A stretch of DNA of 64,000 bases from Nitzschia sp. DOCU1 (lineage: Eukaryota > Bacillariophyta > Bacillariophyceae > Bacillariales > Bacillariaceae). The notes under the pieces are model-generated. The model searched no databases and was not told the DNA's origin. It saw only the letters and a list, made by a program, of their open reading frames with translations. A program made the position numbers and the translations under genes. The DNA lies in assembly GCA_951394045.1 (NCBI GenBank), contig OX595987.1:434001-498000 (forward strand), written 5' to 3'. Below are positions 29,776-41,249 of the stretch, piece by piece (within the stretch, counting starts at the first letter, position 1; each line of letters starts with the position of its first letter).

Positions 29776-31847
29776 ATGACGGGGAAGAATGGGAAAGCGT
29801 CCGAGTCGTCGTCGTCGTCGTTCTTTCAATCCTTACCGTTGCGTATCGAGCAAATAGTCTTGGACGATGGCGGCGAGTCGGATTTTGAGCTTGTCCCTAC
29901 TGCGAAACGCCGCCTCGATCGTCTCTTGTCGTCGTCGGATGCCAGTGAAGAAAACGACAATGTGATTGTGATTTCGAGCAAGCCTTCTTTGGGTTTCCCA
30001 ACTTCCAAATCAGAACAAAAGAAATTACCCACATTTCTTATGGGCGTCGCTGACACAACAGACGACGACATTATCGTCGTATCCTCAAAGCCTTCCATTG
30101 GATTATTGAGAGAGGAAGTGCGTGACACTAGCTTCTGGTCTTGGATGCATGAATTCGTGACAAGAAATCTGGCAATGGCCTTTCCTGTTGCTGGGCTGCT
30201 GGCGGTGCTGTTCGGGCTCTGCATTCTCTCTGAACTCCGCCACCGACGGAAACTGGCAACAAAATCATCAGGAATTAAGCCCGATCGGATAAGACAGACA
30301 AAACAAGGCTCTATGGCTCCGCCATCATCTGCTAAGTCGACAATTACCGATGCAGAAACTGTAGGGAATTCAGCCGAGGGCGGGGATACACGAAATAAGT
30401 GCCAGTCGGACTCAAAGAGTCGACAAAAAGAACAAGGCGTTGCCTCCCCTTGCAAGGACGAAGGCGCAGCCGACAATAAGGATTCCACCCCTGCTTCTGA
30501 TGATGGCCCCAGTAAACCAGCTATTCCGAAGCTTCGCAGCGAGGAAGAAGTCGCCTCCCCTGTACTAGTAACTGTGGTTAGGTCGCCTACAAACGACCGA
30601 CAACGAAACGCTCATGGGGCCTTGTCACCCGCCGCCGCGACAGTTGAGGTGACTGCTGCATTTCCCGATGCACACCAGCGGACGCTACACGCTGCGGTGA
30701 ATCAAATTGCCAATGACATTCAATTGGTCCAGCAAGTCTTCAAAGAAAAGGGGCTTGATCCACAGCAGGCGACGCAAATTGCTGTTGCGCTCCATTCGTC
30801 TCGACATTTATTGCTAGCAGATGAACATCGATTTCAATGGATGCAACAATTCTGGCGAGAGTCGCACGAAAGCTTGGCATCGTCGCTGGAAGAAGCTACC
30901 GCGAAACACTCGCTCAATCATTCGGATTGGCAAGACAAACTTCGTGATCGGCGGGACGAGTGTTGGAATGCTGTATTTCGACTTATCTGGGAACTTGCAC
31001 TGTCCCACTTGGTGGTAAAGCTTGCCAAGCCCATCCTGCCATTTCTATTCGAGAGTGGGAGTTCTGGTTCGTTATCATCCTCATCGCAGCTTTTCCAGCT
31101 TGTATTGACCAATGTACGTATTCACTTATCTCAGTCGATTGCTTTGTATTCATCAAATCGTTGTCATTTTGGTCGTCTAACTATGCCCACACTTCTTGCG
31201 ACCTCTTCCGCGGCCTTTAGCTTTGTAACTGCAAAGCTTCTACTGAAAATGTACAGCCTTCTATGCTCGGATCTTCTTGGCTCTTGTTTGGAGGTTGGGG
31301 GACGCTAGACGTTTTCGGGCAGTTGAGTGGGTGGGAATCAACGATCGCGTTGGAACAAGGGGCTTGCTATGGGTCGTGCATGATCACCTTCACTGCTGCT
31401 TGCATGTTTGCATTCATGTGCCATCAACTATTGCGAGCTTTTGCAGCACCGACGATCCTACACCATGCCACGAACGTATTCGCGTTATCAATGGTGTACG
31501 GTCCTTCGAATCCGACAGGTTGGATCCAGCGAATTTGGGAGAAGCAGCCTGGTAGTGTTGCATTGGTCATCTCTAGCCTCGCTGGGATGTTGATTATAAT
31601 CCAATCGAAATATCAGTCATTGCGCAATTCGGTGGCGAAGTGTTCTGCCACAGAGTTTCGAGAGAAATGGGATCGATGCCTGTGCGAAATGAACGCGCTA
31701 CGCGTTCGAATAGCTTTTACGCGCTGGGGTGTATTGCTCATTGTTGTCGGCATTCTATTGGATTGGTGGTCCGGTTTACTCGGAAAGCTCTGTGAATATG
31801 CTTGCTATCGGGATTGGAATTTAGATGGCTTGTGCAATAAGGTGTAA
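29776..31847 (+). CDS. Hypothetical multi-pass membrane protein
   Basis: Two exons (29776-31113 and 31221-31847) joined over a 107-nt GT-AG intron in phase 0 give 654 residues. The N-terminal 110 residues are Ser/Asp-rich with a repeated segment, VIVISSKPSLGF and IIVVSSKPSIGL. One hydrophobic helix follows (about 137-158), then a long charged, low-complexity region and a helical region rich in Gln/Trp. The second exon supplies several hydrophobic helices (for example MLIII, LLIVVGILLDWW). No family is recognised. The splice is supported because it keeps the downstream membrane frame open; without it the first frame ends at 31308. Confidence 0.65.
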
Positions 31848-31879
31848 TTGAAACTATGATAGTCGCTATATTATCATGA

Positions 31880-33371
31880 TTAACCTAAATAGACTTTCAT
31901 TTCGTTCTTGGCAACACCCAAATTGGCTGTAGTATGGATTTTCACTGGCCGAACCTTGGCGTTTCTGAATCGTTTTAACAAGGCAGGTCCGAGCAACTCA
32001 GCGGGTGTACCAAACCCATCAATGTTTTTTGGAGGAAGGCTATCGCGTTCCAATAGCAGCGCCAATGCTGATTCGCATACGCACTGTGCCGTCACGGCAT
32101 TTCCAGGATCCCCTTCAAACGATATATGTGCATAACCTCGATTCACATTGTCGCCAGAGGACGTCGGGGCGGTCACAACGGTATATACAGAACAACTTCC
32201 CATTCGAACTGTCCAATCTGGAGCTCCAGTCCCGGGTGGTGCTAGGTAATCAACAATCGCCTTGCCCACCTTGGGCAGTCGAAAGATCGCAACGAACGGC
32301 AAAACGGCCAACTCCAAAATCAACATTGGCAAAAACGCAAAAATGCCAACTATGCGCGTCCAATAGAATCCAAGGGGGAGACAACGTTCCCTGATCTGTA
32401 ATTTTTCCGTGCCATACTTCAGCGCAATGGCCGACGCTTGAATTACTTTCCTGATTTGTGGACAGCATAGTCAGCGTCAAACTCTGCTGCAAAGAGGGTC
32501 CAGCATCATGGTCCACATCTACTTACATATTGACAACTGCCATGGGCATTGGAAGCGAAACTCCAAAGGAAAAGTTGCGGTCAATGCTGATCAGCAGGTT
32601 GAGCCATTCTCCCCAGGCAAAAGAATTCTTGATTTGTTCAAAGTCGGGATTGTATCGTATCGTGGATGGGTGCGTCAGCATCAAGGGATCCCCTACAAAA
32701 AATGGGGCTTTACGTAGTGACCGAGACTCTTTTTCGACTTGCGTAAAGTCTTTGATGGGATCCCACTCGTAATTCAGCGCGGTGTGAATGGTGCCACCGT
32801 TGGCCAGTCCAAGAGCTTGATGCCACAGCTTGGCTTCGACAATGCCCGCCGTATCTCTGCCCAATTTCTCCTTCAAAGCCTCCACGGCGGCAAAGACGGC
32901 TAAATCACTTGGAATCGAATCGTATCCGCACATGGATATGATTCGGGCTCCTGACTTTTCAGCCGCGGCACCATGTTTCTGCCTCATGACGGCACTCCAA
33001 TAGCCTTCGCCACAAATATCGACATAGTCCGCCCCCTCTTCGGCACAAGCTTGCACCACCATGCTGGAATACTGTGCGTAGGGACCCGCACAGTTGATAA
33101 CAACTTTTGTCCTCGACGCCATTTTCTTTAGCAATTCCAAATCCGAGCCCGAGGCGACGAAAATGTCGGCAATGGCCTCGAAACTTTTGAATTCGCCGCT
33201 CTCCTTGACGGCTTGGAGTTTGGCGGCATTACGCCCGCCCAAGGTGATACGAATAGATGTGGTTTCGTTGTCAACAGCCGCCACCAAATATTGCAGCACA
33301 TGCCTGGCGACAAAGCTCGTTGCCCCGTAGACAGTAATGTCCGTCTCCTTGTTGGAATCTTGTCCCGACAT
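31880..33371 (-). CDS. Saccharopine-dehydrogenase-like oxidoreductase (SCCPDH family)
   Basis: Two exons (33371-32527 and 32450-31880) across a 76-nt GT-AG intron (phase 2) give 471 residues. The N-terminus has a Rossmann motif TVYGATSFVARHVLQYL, then LGGRN, VINCAGPYAQY and CGYDSIPSDL, all characteristic of SCCPDH and the mycobacterial trans-acting enoyl reductases. A hydrophobic segment (about 300-330, FAFLPMLILELAVLPFVAIF) suggests membrane or lipid-droplet association, as reported for the family. The substrate is unknown; these are not true lysine-pathway enzymes. The 3' end lies 33 bases from the convergent membrane-protein gene. Confidence 0.9.
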
Positions 33372-33925
33372 TTTGTTCTTTGGTATAGGCTAGTAACGTG
33401 CGACTGCGAACAAACCCTGCCAAACCTTTAGAGGATGCAGCAGACCTACAAGTACTGGATACTGACTTGAGAGGTATCGTTGCAAAGGGAATGAGACAAA
33501 TCCTATCGCGGCTTCACTCCGCGACTCCATCCAAACACCGACATCATCATCGTTCATTCATGTTCCAAATGCAAGGATGACGACCGAGACGAAAGGAACG
33601 AAACGGCCAGGATGAATGAGGGTGACGTGGTCAAAAGGGCCAGCATTTTGGGGAGGACGAACGAAGGCCAGATTACACAGACGACCGACACGATCGATAC
33701 GATCAATAAAGTACTCACAAAGTCCCTCACGTGACGGTGCCTTTTGCCTTTGCTGAGTTTTTGTGTTGCCATCCACTGCATCTCTCATTCGAACTGGTTT
33801 CGCATTCTTTTCTCCTTCTCCTGTCTATCATCATGCTGTGATCTCAAGCCATATAGCTTAGCTGGTAGTCGGTGAAGTTATCGAAAGGAAAGGTTTTCTA
33901 TGTTACTGCTGCTCGTCGTAAGAAA
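33372..33925. promoter_or_regulatory. Divergent region, SCCPDH-like / glycosyltransferase
   Basis: Between divergent starts. The last 54 bases are an open extension of the glycosyltransferase frame without ATG. No named element. Confidence 0.35.
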
Positions 33926-35923
33926 ATGGGCGGCGTTTCACCTTCTTCTTCTCGGCTGCAGCAGCACGAGTGCTTGAAGTTTGTTCAAGTTTGTTCCGTC
34001 GGCGGTCGAAAACGGCTGCAGGTACTCTTGTGCAGTTTGACAATTATGATTTGCCTTCATGTCTTCCTAGACCATCCCTACAACTTTATTGCGCCATTTC
34101 GGCACGAAGACTCCTTGTTTTTCCATGTGGCGCTACCCCCCTCCTCCGTCGTTGCGAGCGGCTTGGCGTCGCTCGATGACGCACGTCTTTCCATGCAGCC
34201 GGGGCGAAGATTGTTCCTGGCTATTTTCACATCGCCCAATGCCGATGGAAGGCTACGGAACGTCATTCGCAAGACCTACTTGTCCAGTACTGAGTCCAAC
34301 AAAAAGGGACCGTTTCCTGGCGGCACTTTGCTTCCATCTGTTTGTTCTCTGCCCGACTTTGCAAAGAACTTATCACTCAACACCACCACGACGCAGAATG
34401 ATTGTCAGGTCATCTACTCTTTTGTATCGGAGGGAAAGCCCAGAGATAGATTCACTGGGGAAACAGACTTGATGTATCTGAATCTTACGAGCACAGGAAA
34501 GGAAACTTTCAACCGAGTCCACTGTCTCTTCCGGTACATGCTGAGCTCCAACTGGACAGAAAGCATCGTCCCCTTCCCCTTTGACTTTGTGGCATATACT
34601 CATACTCGTGTTCTGATTTATCCCACCCGCCTGTGGCCCTTTGAAATGTTCTGGAGCGAGCATGGACCGACCGTATATAATCACACCATGCTTTATTCGG
34701 GTGTCGTCACCAACACAACAACAAATTCGAAGGTGGAGCATCCGCCAATGTTCCAGGACTATGTCCTGCTGTCACGCAACTTGTTGAAAAGTGTTTTGAG
34801 GCCTCCGTTTCATCGGAGGGTCAAGGACTGGCGAACCGAGTCGGCTATGGAAGGAATCATCCATGCTTCAGGAGACACGATGAGGGTCGAGTCTGCTGTG
34901 GACGAGATGACGGCAATTCCTACAAAAGCGACGGCCGTGGTTCCCCTCCGAGACGGCGTTTTCATCGTTGACGGTGGCAAGTACAACTACATGACATTTT
35001 TAAAAATGTGGGACGACTACAAAGACGCCGAGCTCGCAACGTACGAGGATCCCATTGAAGAAGCCAGGGTCCGATCCAACGTTCGGATAAGTGGTACCAT
35101 TGGTTCCTGTCGTCATGGACCTAGAATGCTGCTGGGAATTTTCACCATGAAAGATGATGCCCAGGAAATGGAACGGCGGCAAGCGATCCGCGAGACGTAC
35201 TTAACCTACTATCGATCGAAGGAGAATGGAACATTGGCTGGCAACCGGATATGCAGCCTCCAGGAGCTAATTTCATTGGATTCTCCCAATCACTCAGCGC
35301 TCTTACGGGAATGCCAGCTGGTGTACACTTTTGTTTCAGGTGACAATCCACAGGGTCCCACAGAACTTGTGGACTTTAATGAGTCTATGCCCTTGACATT
35401 GCCATCCACTGGCAATGAGAAGGATATCGTGTCGTTGAATATTCGAGAGAACATGAAGGAGGGAAAATCTCAGACTTTCTTCAAGTTTGCAACTACGGTT
35501 GTCGACGAATATGTTTATTTTGATTACATTGGCAAAACAGACACTGATACTTTAGTCTTCCCCGAGGAACTTCTGGACCAACATATTAACAAGTTACCCC
35601 TGTTCCCAAATAATGTGAGGGTTTACGGAGGATCTCCCCGCGGCAAGATTCAAATCGACCATATCAAGGGCCCGGCCTACAATATCGGTGCATTTTACTG
35701 GATGTCGTTAGACTTGGCCCGCTACATTACGTCTCCAGATTGCGATCGACAAAAGTTGAAAGTCTTTTCTGAAGATAAATCCGTCGGTAACTTTGTGCAC
35801 TCCCACAAAAAACCCATTCGAAGAGTCAAACTGAAGATGCTTCGTTGTAGGGCCTTTGAGCATCCAATCAAGAATGTAGATGAGTTCCGATCCCGTTGGG
35901 CCGAGCAGATAGCCAAGAGCTAA
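33926..35923 (+). CDS. Type II membrane protein with two GT31-like glycosyltransferase domains
   Basis: 665 residues from the ATG at 33926 (a GTG 18 codons earlier is also in frame). A short basic cytosolic tail and one hydrophobic anchor (LLCSLTIMICLHVFL, about 34-50) give Golgi type II topology. Two homologous lumenal units follow. Unit 2 (about 400-640) has RRQAIRETYLTYY, C-V/YTFVSG and GKTDTDTLVFPEEL, a DxD-type metal-binding motif like GT31 beta-galactosyltransferases. Unit 1 (about 95-320) keeps IRKTYLSS and VIYSFVSEG but reads YTHTRVLIYPTRL where unit 2 has the DxD, so it is probably inactive. N-glycosylation sequons are frequent. Expected role: glycan or glycoprotein assembly; the donor is unknown. 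Confidence 0.75.
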   Translation: MGGVSPSSSRLQQHECLKFVQVCSVGGRKRLQVLLCSLTIMICLHVFLDHPYNFIAPFRHEDSLFFHVALPPSSVVASGLASLDDARLSMQPGRRLFLAIFTSPNADGRLRNVIRKTYLSSTESNKKGPFPGGTLLPSVCSLPDFAKNLSLNTTTTQNDCQVIYSFVSEGKPRDRFTGETDLMYLNLTSTGKETFNRVHCLFRYMLSSNWTESIVPFPFDFVAYTHTRVLIYPTRLWPFEMFWSEHGPTVYNHTMLYSGVVTNTTTNSKVEHPPMFQDYVLLSRNLLKSVLRPPFHRRVKDWRTESAMEGIIHASGDTMRVESAVDEMTAIPTKATAVVPLRDGVFIVDGGKYNYMTFLKMWDDYKDAELATYEDPIEEARVRSNVRISGTIGSCRHGPRMLLGIFTMKDDAQEMERRQAIRETYLTYYRSKENGTLAGNRICSLQELISLDSPNHSALLRECQLVYTFVSGDNPQGPTELVDFNESMPLTLPSTGNEKDIVSLNIRENMKEGKSQTFFKFATTVVDEYVYFDYIGKTDTDTLVFPEELLDQHINKLPLFPNNVRVYGGSPRGKIQIDHIKGPAYNIGAFYWMSLDLARYITSPDCDRQKLKVFSEDKSVGNFVHSHKKPIRRVKLKMLRCRAFEHPIKNVDEFRSRWAEQIAKS

Positions 35924-36322
35924 AAGCTGCCGTAACAAATACGGGTGTGGGCGGAAAATTGTACTAATGAATTCAGGAAGAAGCCCGCCAGACGTTCCAT
36001 ACTCCGGTTCTAGCTCTCGGTAGCGTAAGTATCATAGTTGGATTGTGCGAATAGCTATGATAGCTACTACCGTATCAGATAGTGAACTCCGGAGCCTACA
36101 CTATCATCCGGTCGGTCGGATCGTATTGATTAGGCTTAGGGCTGTACATACCTGGTATTATACAGTACGTACCTATATCACATAGTAATGTCTGTTTTGA
36201 ACTCACACTTATGGTCGCGTATTGGCACGCGCGTCACATCCCTAAGTACCATGGCGCAAGTCGACCTTCTCAACTGAAACACCCCCCGGCGATACAAAAT
36301 GTGAGACGAACGGATGCGTTAG
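35924..36322. other. Intergenic region
   Basis: About 400 bases with nothing coding that I can support. A TTAG acceptor-like site at 36319-36322 precedes the open frame of the next gene, so a 5' exon of that gene may lie here. Confidence 0.35.
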
Positions 36323-36427
36323 GAAAATTTTGGCAAAGATATCAAGAGGTGCCAAACAATTCCCAACGTCTTGGAATCAAAATCGCAGTCTCAAAATTCA
36401 CTCGCAGCCTTCAATACCGCCGTTAAA

Positions 36428-37555
36428 ATGGTGGAAGTTAAAATGATGGATGTTCTTTCTCAGAAGTTCGATGCAGCGGTTGTAACTTGCAGCGAGATGG
36501 ATAACCTCTGCAACTGGTGCTTTGTCTCGGTTGCACCGGAAACATGTCCTGGTAGCCTAAAACTGGACGAGAAAGATGGAAAATCCCAAGCTAGAGAATC
36601 TGCGATCTCCAAGTTGCATGCTGGAAGCTCAGTTTTTGGTAATAAAGGTGTGGACCTTTGCAACGTCATCGATACCAGCCGTGAAAACGATATTGACTTG
36701 GATGCCCTTATTGAACAAACAAAGGCCCTTGTTGAGAAGAACAAGAAGGCTGCCAAACGCTGTGACAAATATCGCTGGGGAAAGTCGGGTGCCTTCACCT
36801 TTCAGAGAATTGACATTAATCGCGTGGAAATCGCAAGTTCAAACAGACGGGGCCAAAATATTGTCGCTATCAAGACGACGCCTCGTCGGCAGACCCAGAA
36901 CTTTGGGGTCCCACCAAAGATCCCTTTCGACCTTACAGAAATCATTGTTGAAAAACCTGGTTTTGCTGGTCTTCCGGACTATGAACTATTCTTTGAACGT
37001 TCTCTATTGCTACACGATGATGTTCTAAAGCAATTTCTTTTCGTTTTCAAGGAACATCTAGAACAAATTGAAATGTTCTACAAAGATATCGACACGTGGC
37101 TCCAAGCCACTGAAGACGACAGAGAATTCATGGAGCAAACATTCAAGATGTACTTCGATGTATCCTTGGTTGAGCCCGAGGACGATCACCTGAGGGACAG
37201 GGACGAAAGCACACACCCAAGCACAGTGCATCCCTCTGATGCTTCCACCTGCGCAAGTGTTTTGGACGGTGCAAGCTGCATCTTTTCAGAGAAAGAAGAC
37301 AACAGCGTCGACGGCGCACCTGCACAAGAAGATACTGATGAGGGCCCTGAAGCTAAAAGCGTGGAAGGGGAAAGCCGCAAAGAGCCAAAGTACACGATTG
37401 TGGCGTCATTCTCTAACACCAAAATTGCGTTTGCGGGCCACGAATTGATCTTGAAGGAATACCCAGCAGAAGGCGACTACCAGCTTACTTTCCACATTGG
37501 CAGCCCCGGTCAAAAAGAACGGCTGGTTAAGTTCATTGAGTTCCTTGAAGGGTAA
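36428..37555 (+). CDS. Hypothetical soluble protein
   Basis: 375 residues from the first ATG (36428). The frame is open back to 36323, directly after an acceptor-like TTAG, and those 35 codons have normal protein texture (KDIKRCQTIPNVLES), so the true N-terminus is probably in an upstream exon. The protein is charged, with a helical N-terminus, a Lys-rich segment (LVEKNKKAAKRCDKYRW), a central globular region (GFAGLPDYELFFERSLLL), an acidic Ser/Thr/Asp linker, and a beta-rich C-terminus (YTIVASFSNTKIAFAGHEL). No signal peptide or membrane helix. No family recognised. Confidence 0.6.
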   Translation: MVEVKMMDVLSQKFDAAVVTCSEMDNLCNWCFVSVAPETCPGSLKLDEKDGKSQARESAISKLHAGSSVFGNKGVDLCNVIDTSRENDIDLDALIEQTKALVEKNKKAAKRCDKYRWGKSGAFTFQRIDINRVEIASSNRRGQNIVAIKTTPRRQTQNFGVPPKIPFDLTEIIVEKPGFAGLPDYELFFERSLLLHDDVLKQFLFVFKEHLEQIEMFYKDIDTWLQATEDDREFMEQTFKMYFDVSLVEPEDDHLRDRDESTHPSTVHPSDASTCASVLDGASCIFSEKEDNSVDGAPAQEDTDEGPEAKSVEGESRKEPKYTIVASFSNTKIAFAGHELILKEYPAEGDYQLTFHIGSPGQKERLVKFIEFLEG

Positions 37556-37758
37556 CAATCGGACTCCTTCGTTTTGGTTTCCTTTGTTAATCTACATAGA
37601 CACTGCATTGATGCGATATAGCGCTAAATTATACCTGTACATATTCAAAACGGTGCCCTGTACGATAGCATCCCAGTGAGGCCCTCACCGATCCACCTTG
37701 CGAACTTCCCCCTAGAATGTAGGTGAAAGTTACACCTACCCTGGAGTACTTTCACGGT

Positions 37759-38544
37759 CTACAATTGGAACTTGAACAAGTCCTGCCTATGTCGACCTTT
37801 TCGGGGTTGAAGCCTGAAGGTAGATGATGGAAAGCCACTGGGACGGGAAGCACTTGGTTTTTGTGGTAGTTCCTGATTGGGACATGTGCACTCATCGACT
37901 TCCTCGCCTTCACGTGGGATTGGTATGAAACAATGACTGTCGGCTCCAGGCAAATCTTCTTGCATCAAACGGTGATTGAAGCGAGGAAGTGCGGTTGTCG
38001 GGACGAACGACGCATGCTGAGCGTGTGAGGAAGCGGAGCCCGAATGTTTGGCACGGTTACTAGCACCAACATTCCAATTCATCGAGGGTAATAACCGGAG
38101 TTTTGGACGAAAAGGAGGCCGCGTTGGCGAAGAGCTAGAGCCGTCGTCGACTATCAGGAACGAAGACTTGTCGCCGAGGAGACGACCTGGCTCCACAAGG
38201 ACGAATTCCTCGTCACCCCAGACTCTTGCTGCGAATGCCTGTTCTCCATTTATGGACTCTAGTTCTCTGTCAACAAGGTAACTCTCTGGAGACGACGACG
38301 ATGCAGAATTGGTGCGGGGCTTGGGTTTCCTCATTTGATCCTCCGTCCGGTCACAAAGCTTTCTTTTGGGCGTTGCCGGGTTCCCCTTACTGGATGGTAG
38401 TACAGTATCCAACTTTTGGTCTTCCGGGGAACCGATCGCGGATAGCTTTCTTGCCATCAACTCGTGAAACGTGGGTATTGCAATGAAACATAGGTCGTCT
38501 CTATGCGTTTCCTCGTCAGCTGAAGCCGACGGAGATATCCCCAT
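37759..38544 (-). CDS. Hypothetical low-complexity protein
   Basis: A 261-residue minus-strand frame from an ATG. Mostly disordered, rich in Ser, Pro, Arg and Lys, with two short similar hydrophobic motifs, CFIAIPTFHELM near the N-terminus and CFIPIPREGEE in the C-terminal third, and a central EEFVLVEPGRLLGD stretch. These could be short interaction motifs. No domain, signal peptide or membrane segment. The frame is uninterrupted, and hydrophobic islands at both ends support a real gene, but only moderately. Confidence 0.5.
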   Translation of the reverse strand: MGISPSASADEETHRDDLCFIAIPTFHELMARKLSAIGSPEDQKLDTVLPSSKGNPATPKRKLCDRTEDQMRKPKPRTNSASSSSPESYLVDRELESINGEQAFAARVWGDEEFVLVEPGRLLGDKSSFLIVDDGSSSSPTRPPFRPKLRLLPSMNWNVGASNRAKHSGSASSHAQHASFVPTTALPRFNHRLMQEDLPGADSHCFIPIPREGEEVDECTCPNQELPQKPSASRPSGFPSSTFRLQPRKGRHRQDLFKFQL

Positions 38545-39680
38545 CGTACAAATTACGGTGCCTGCCCAAAGATCCTTGTCGTTTGCAAAGTGGCCACGTT
38601 GGCCGAAGAAGTGATTTTCATGAAAGGCTTCTTCTCAATCTCTGAACAGGCGTCGCCTGAAGCCCGAAGAGAACTAGATGTCAAACAAAATGGATTCGCA
38701 TACCCCAGAGTGAGGGCCGACTTCCGAAAACGAATTCATTCTCTCGTCCAAAGTAATTTGGTTACTATGGGGACAACACCTCGTCATGTACAATTTGCTA
38801 GGGCGCCAAAATTAAGTCTTCGCTGACGGTTTAACGTCTTTGCCATAGTGAATCATAAGAAAAGATGTGTGCCGCGCGAACCCTGTAGAGAAAGCTGCAG
38901 GCTGTCAGGTGCCATTCTTGAGCGATGTGCCGACGCGCGAACCGTGTTTACCTATTTTTATAAAGAAAGCAACAGGCTTCTTTGAGTGGGCTTTGAGTGT
39001 GGTGTTATTCTTCATAGTGAAGAGAACCACCGACTCACAACTCGGGAAGGAAAGAATAGTAACCAAAGTCTCATCGGCACTAAAATTCTGACCCTTGTTC
39101 CTCTGCGCGCAGAAGCCTATCATATGTAGCCGCTACACATAGTGCTTTGGCATTTTGGGTCGTCCCCCAAACCGACTTCGGGGGACACGGCACAAAAGCG
39201 TTGTCGGCTGAAGCAAGCCCAACTAAACTAACTACCCGGGGTTGCTCGTAGCGACAGCAGCTCCGACGTGGCTTGTGTAGTCAACCACGCTAATAAGAAT
39301 TAATATTGATATCATGACGAACAATGACAATCTAAATACATTTATCCCCAACCTTGCCCTTTCCACCTACTAGAGTACTTCTCCTGGCTGGTAAGGGGAG
39401 TAATACGTAATACTGACGTTTCTCTCGCGCAAGGCTTGAGCGATAACTCCCAGGCGATTCCTCCAACTTGTATAGGCAATTGAACAGATTCGGAGGTAGT
39501 CCCGTCGGTTTAGTATTGCTAATACTCAACTCAAAAGTCCTTACATTCGAGGCACGTAACCACTCCTTTTAAAAAGATAGTAGTATCACTATAGATTCGT
39601 TCGTCAATCATCATCCTCCTGTTTCATCAATCGTGGAAAACCGCGACGTTACCGAAATCGTTCCTGCGTTGTAATCCCAA
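38545..39680. other. Intergenic region
   Basis: Over 1.1 kb. A 68-codon frame from the ATG at 38620 is not convincing. A short imperfect repeat, TGTGCCGCGCGAACC and TGTGCCGACGCGCGAACC, occurs near 38870 and 38927. Nothing else noticed. Confidence 0.35.
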
Positions 39681-40922
39681 CTAGTCTGTCCAATCAATAC
39701 GGATAGGCCTACCAAGCAAGTTCTTTCCATTCAACGTGGCGGCCTTTTCGCAAGCTGCGGTACTCCAGAACTCCACATATCCACTGCGAGGATGCAAAGA
39801 ATCCATCATCAGAAACACAACGAGCATGTGAAGACAACACAGTGCTGGATCTTACCATCCCTTAAAGTCACCAGATTCTTTATGATGAAGCCATCGGACA
39901 GCCTTGACTTCTGCGTCGACGTTTGCGAAAAATTTCGTAATCCCTTCGTCATCAATGTCATATGATAGATTTCCGATGAACAGCTTGACGCAGTTCTCTG
40001 GTTTAGCGCTCATCGCTTTGACACCTTGTCCTCCGGCTTGCCCCCCACCACTCACAACCTTTTTGACTGGAGGCCACGCATCCCCCTCACGTGCTGGGGC
40101 AAAGTTGATTTTGACGGGTCGTCCGATTAGTTTCTCTCCCGCCATGGCGACAGCCGCAGCGGCTGAGACGGAATTGTCCATTTCGACAAACGCTGATCCG
40201 TAAAACTTTCCAGTTTCCTTGTCCGTTATCCATTTGATATGAGTCACCACTCCTGGGAGGAATGCACCTAACGAGCTCTCGTCTACTGAAAATGGCAAGT
40301 TGCCCAGAAATAATCTGGTAACGCCTTGCGGGTTTCCCTTGCAAGGTTTGTTCTTGGATTTCGGGTCACTAGGACCGGTGGTTGTTTCAGCTGCAGTCTC
40401 CTCGTCGTGGTCATCGTCTTGAGAGGGACTCTTCGAAAGCTCCTTTTCATCGCCGCCTTCTTCACCGTCGTGGTCGTTCACGGCGTCGTCGTCAGCCTTC
40501 GAATCCTTTTTCTGCTTCTTTTTCTTTTTACTCTTCTTTTCCTTTTCATGCTTTCGCTTCTTTTCCTTGAGATGTATATTTCCATCAGCATCAAGACTTA
40601 AAATTCCTTCTTCTTCCAGTTGTTGGATTGTGCGCTTGAATTGTTTCTTCGCAGACTTGTCGGACTCGTCGAGCTGCAACGACAAAAGAACATTCTTCCG
40701 CAACTTTTTGACTTCTCGAACATCGGAAGACTTGAGAACGGCGCGAATCGACTTGCTCCAGTTGACACCGTCAGTCTCGTTTGTGGGCTCCGATGGCATT
40801 GTAAAACAATCAACAAATGGTTGTAGGGGGGGAAGTGTGATGTTGTGGGGCACTGCTGTGTTCTTTGGATGAGGGTGGTGGTTGTGGCGGGAATGCCGAA
40901 AGAAGATCGGATGGCCATCCAT
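39681..40922 (-). CDS. Nucleolar-type RNA-binding protein with two RRMs
   Basis: Two exons (40922-39856 and 39783-39681) over a 72-nt GT-AG intron (phase 2) give 389 residues. The first ATG is at 40922; an ATG at 40799 (MPSEPTNE) is a plausible alternative start. A helical N-terminal segment is followed by a long Lys-rich tract (KEKKRKHEKEKKSKKKKK), an acidic tract, then RRM1 (RLFLGNLPF...GSAFVEM) and RRM2 (KLFIGNLSY...). The splice completes RRM2 as GDFKGCGYVEF...GRPIRIDW, a strong check on the intron. The basic tract plus tandem RRMs resembles nucleolin, Nsr1 and RBM34-type ribosome-biogenesis factors; the exact orthologue is not clear. Confidence 0.85.
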
Positions 40923-41249
40923 GCTAACGAAATGCGTACGACGGCCAGACGTTCGGCAGGCGGGCAGGCAGGCGGAGAGGTTATCAGTTAGTCCGCGAAC
41001 GGCATCGCGCTATTGATCAATTCGACCGAACGCCAAAGGTCGGGGCGATTTTCTGCGAAAAGAGCTAAGGCGTGCGTCAGCGAAGCATCAGCAATCCTTT
41101 TCATCCTCTTTTGGTATGATACAACGCCATTCATGCTCTTCCTTGGGAATGAATCACGACGGCATCAGCAGCCATCACTTATTATTGGCCGGGGAAGATC
41201 AGTTGCAACATCGTCAACTCATTCTGCTTGAAGGCCAAGAAAGATCAAA
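40923..41249. promoter_or_regulatory. Divergent region, RRM protein / Lon-N protein
   Basis: 327 bases between divergent starts; no specific motif recognised. Confidence 0.3.

Noticed and set aside
33845..33890. tRNA-like start (TAGCTTAGCTGGTAGT) before the glycosyltransferase
   Set aside because: It resembles a tRNA D-arm, but no anticodon arm or TTCGA T-loop follows at the right distance.
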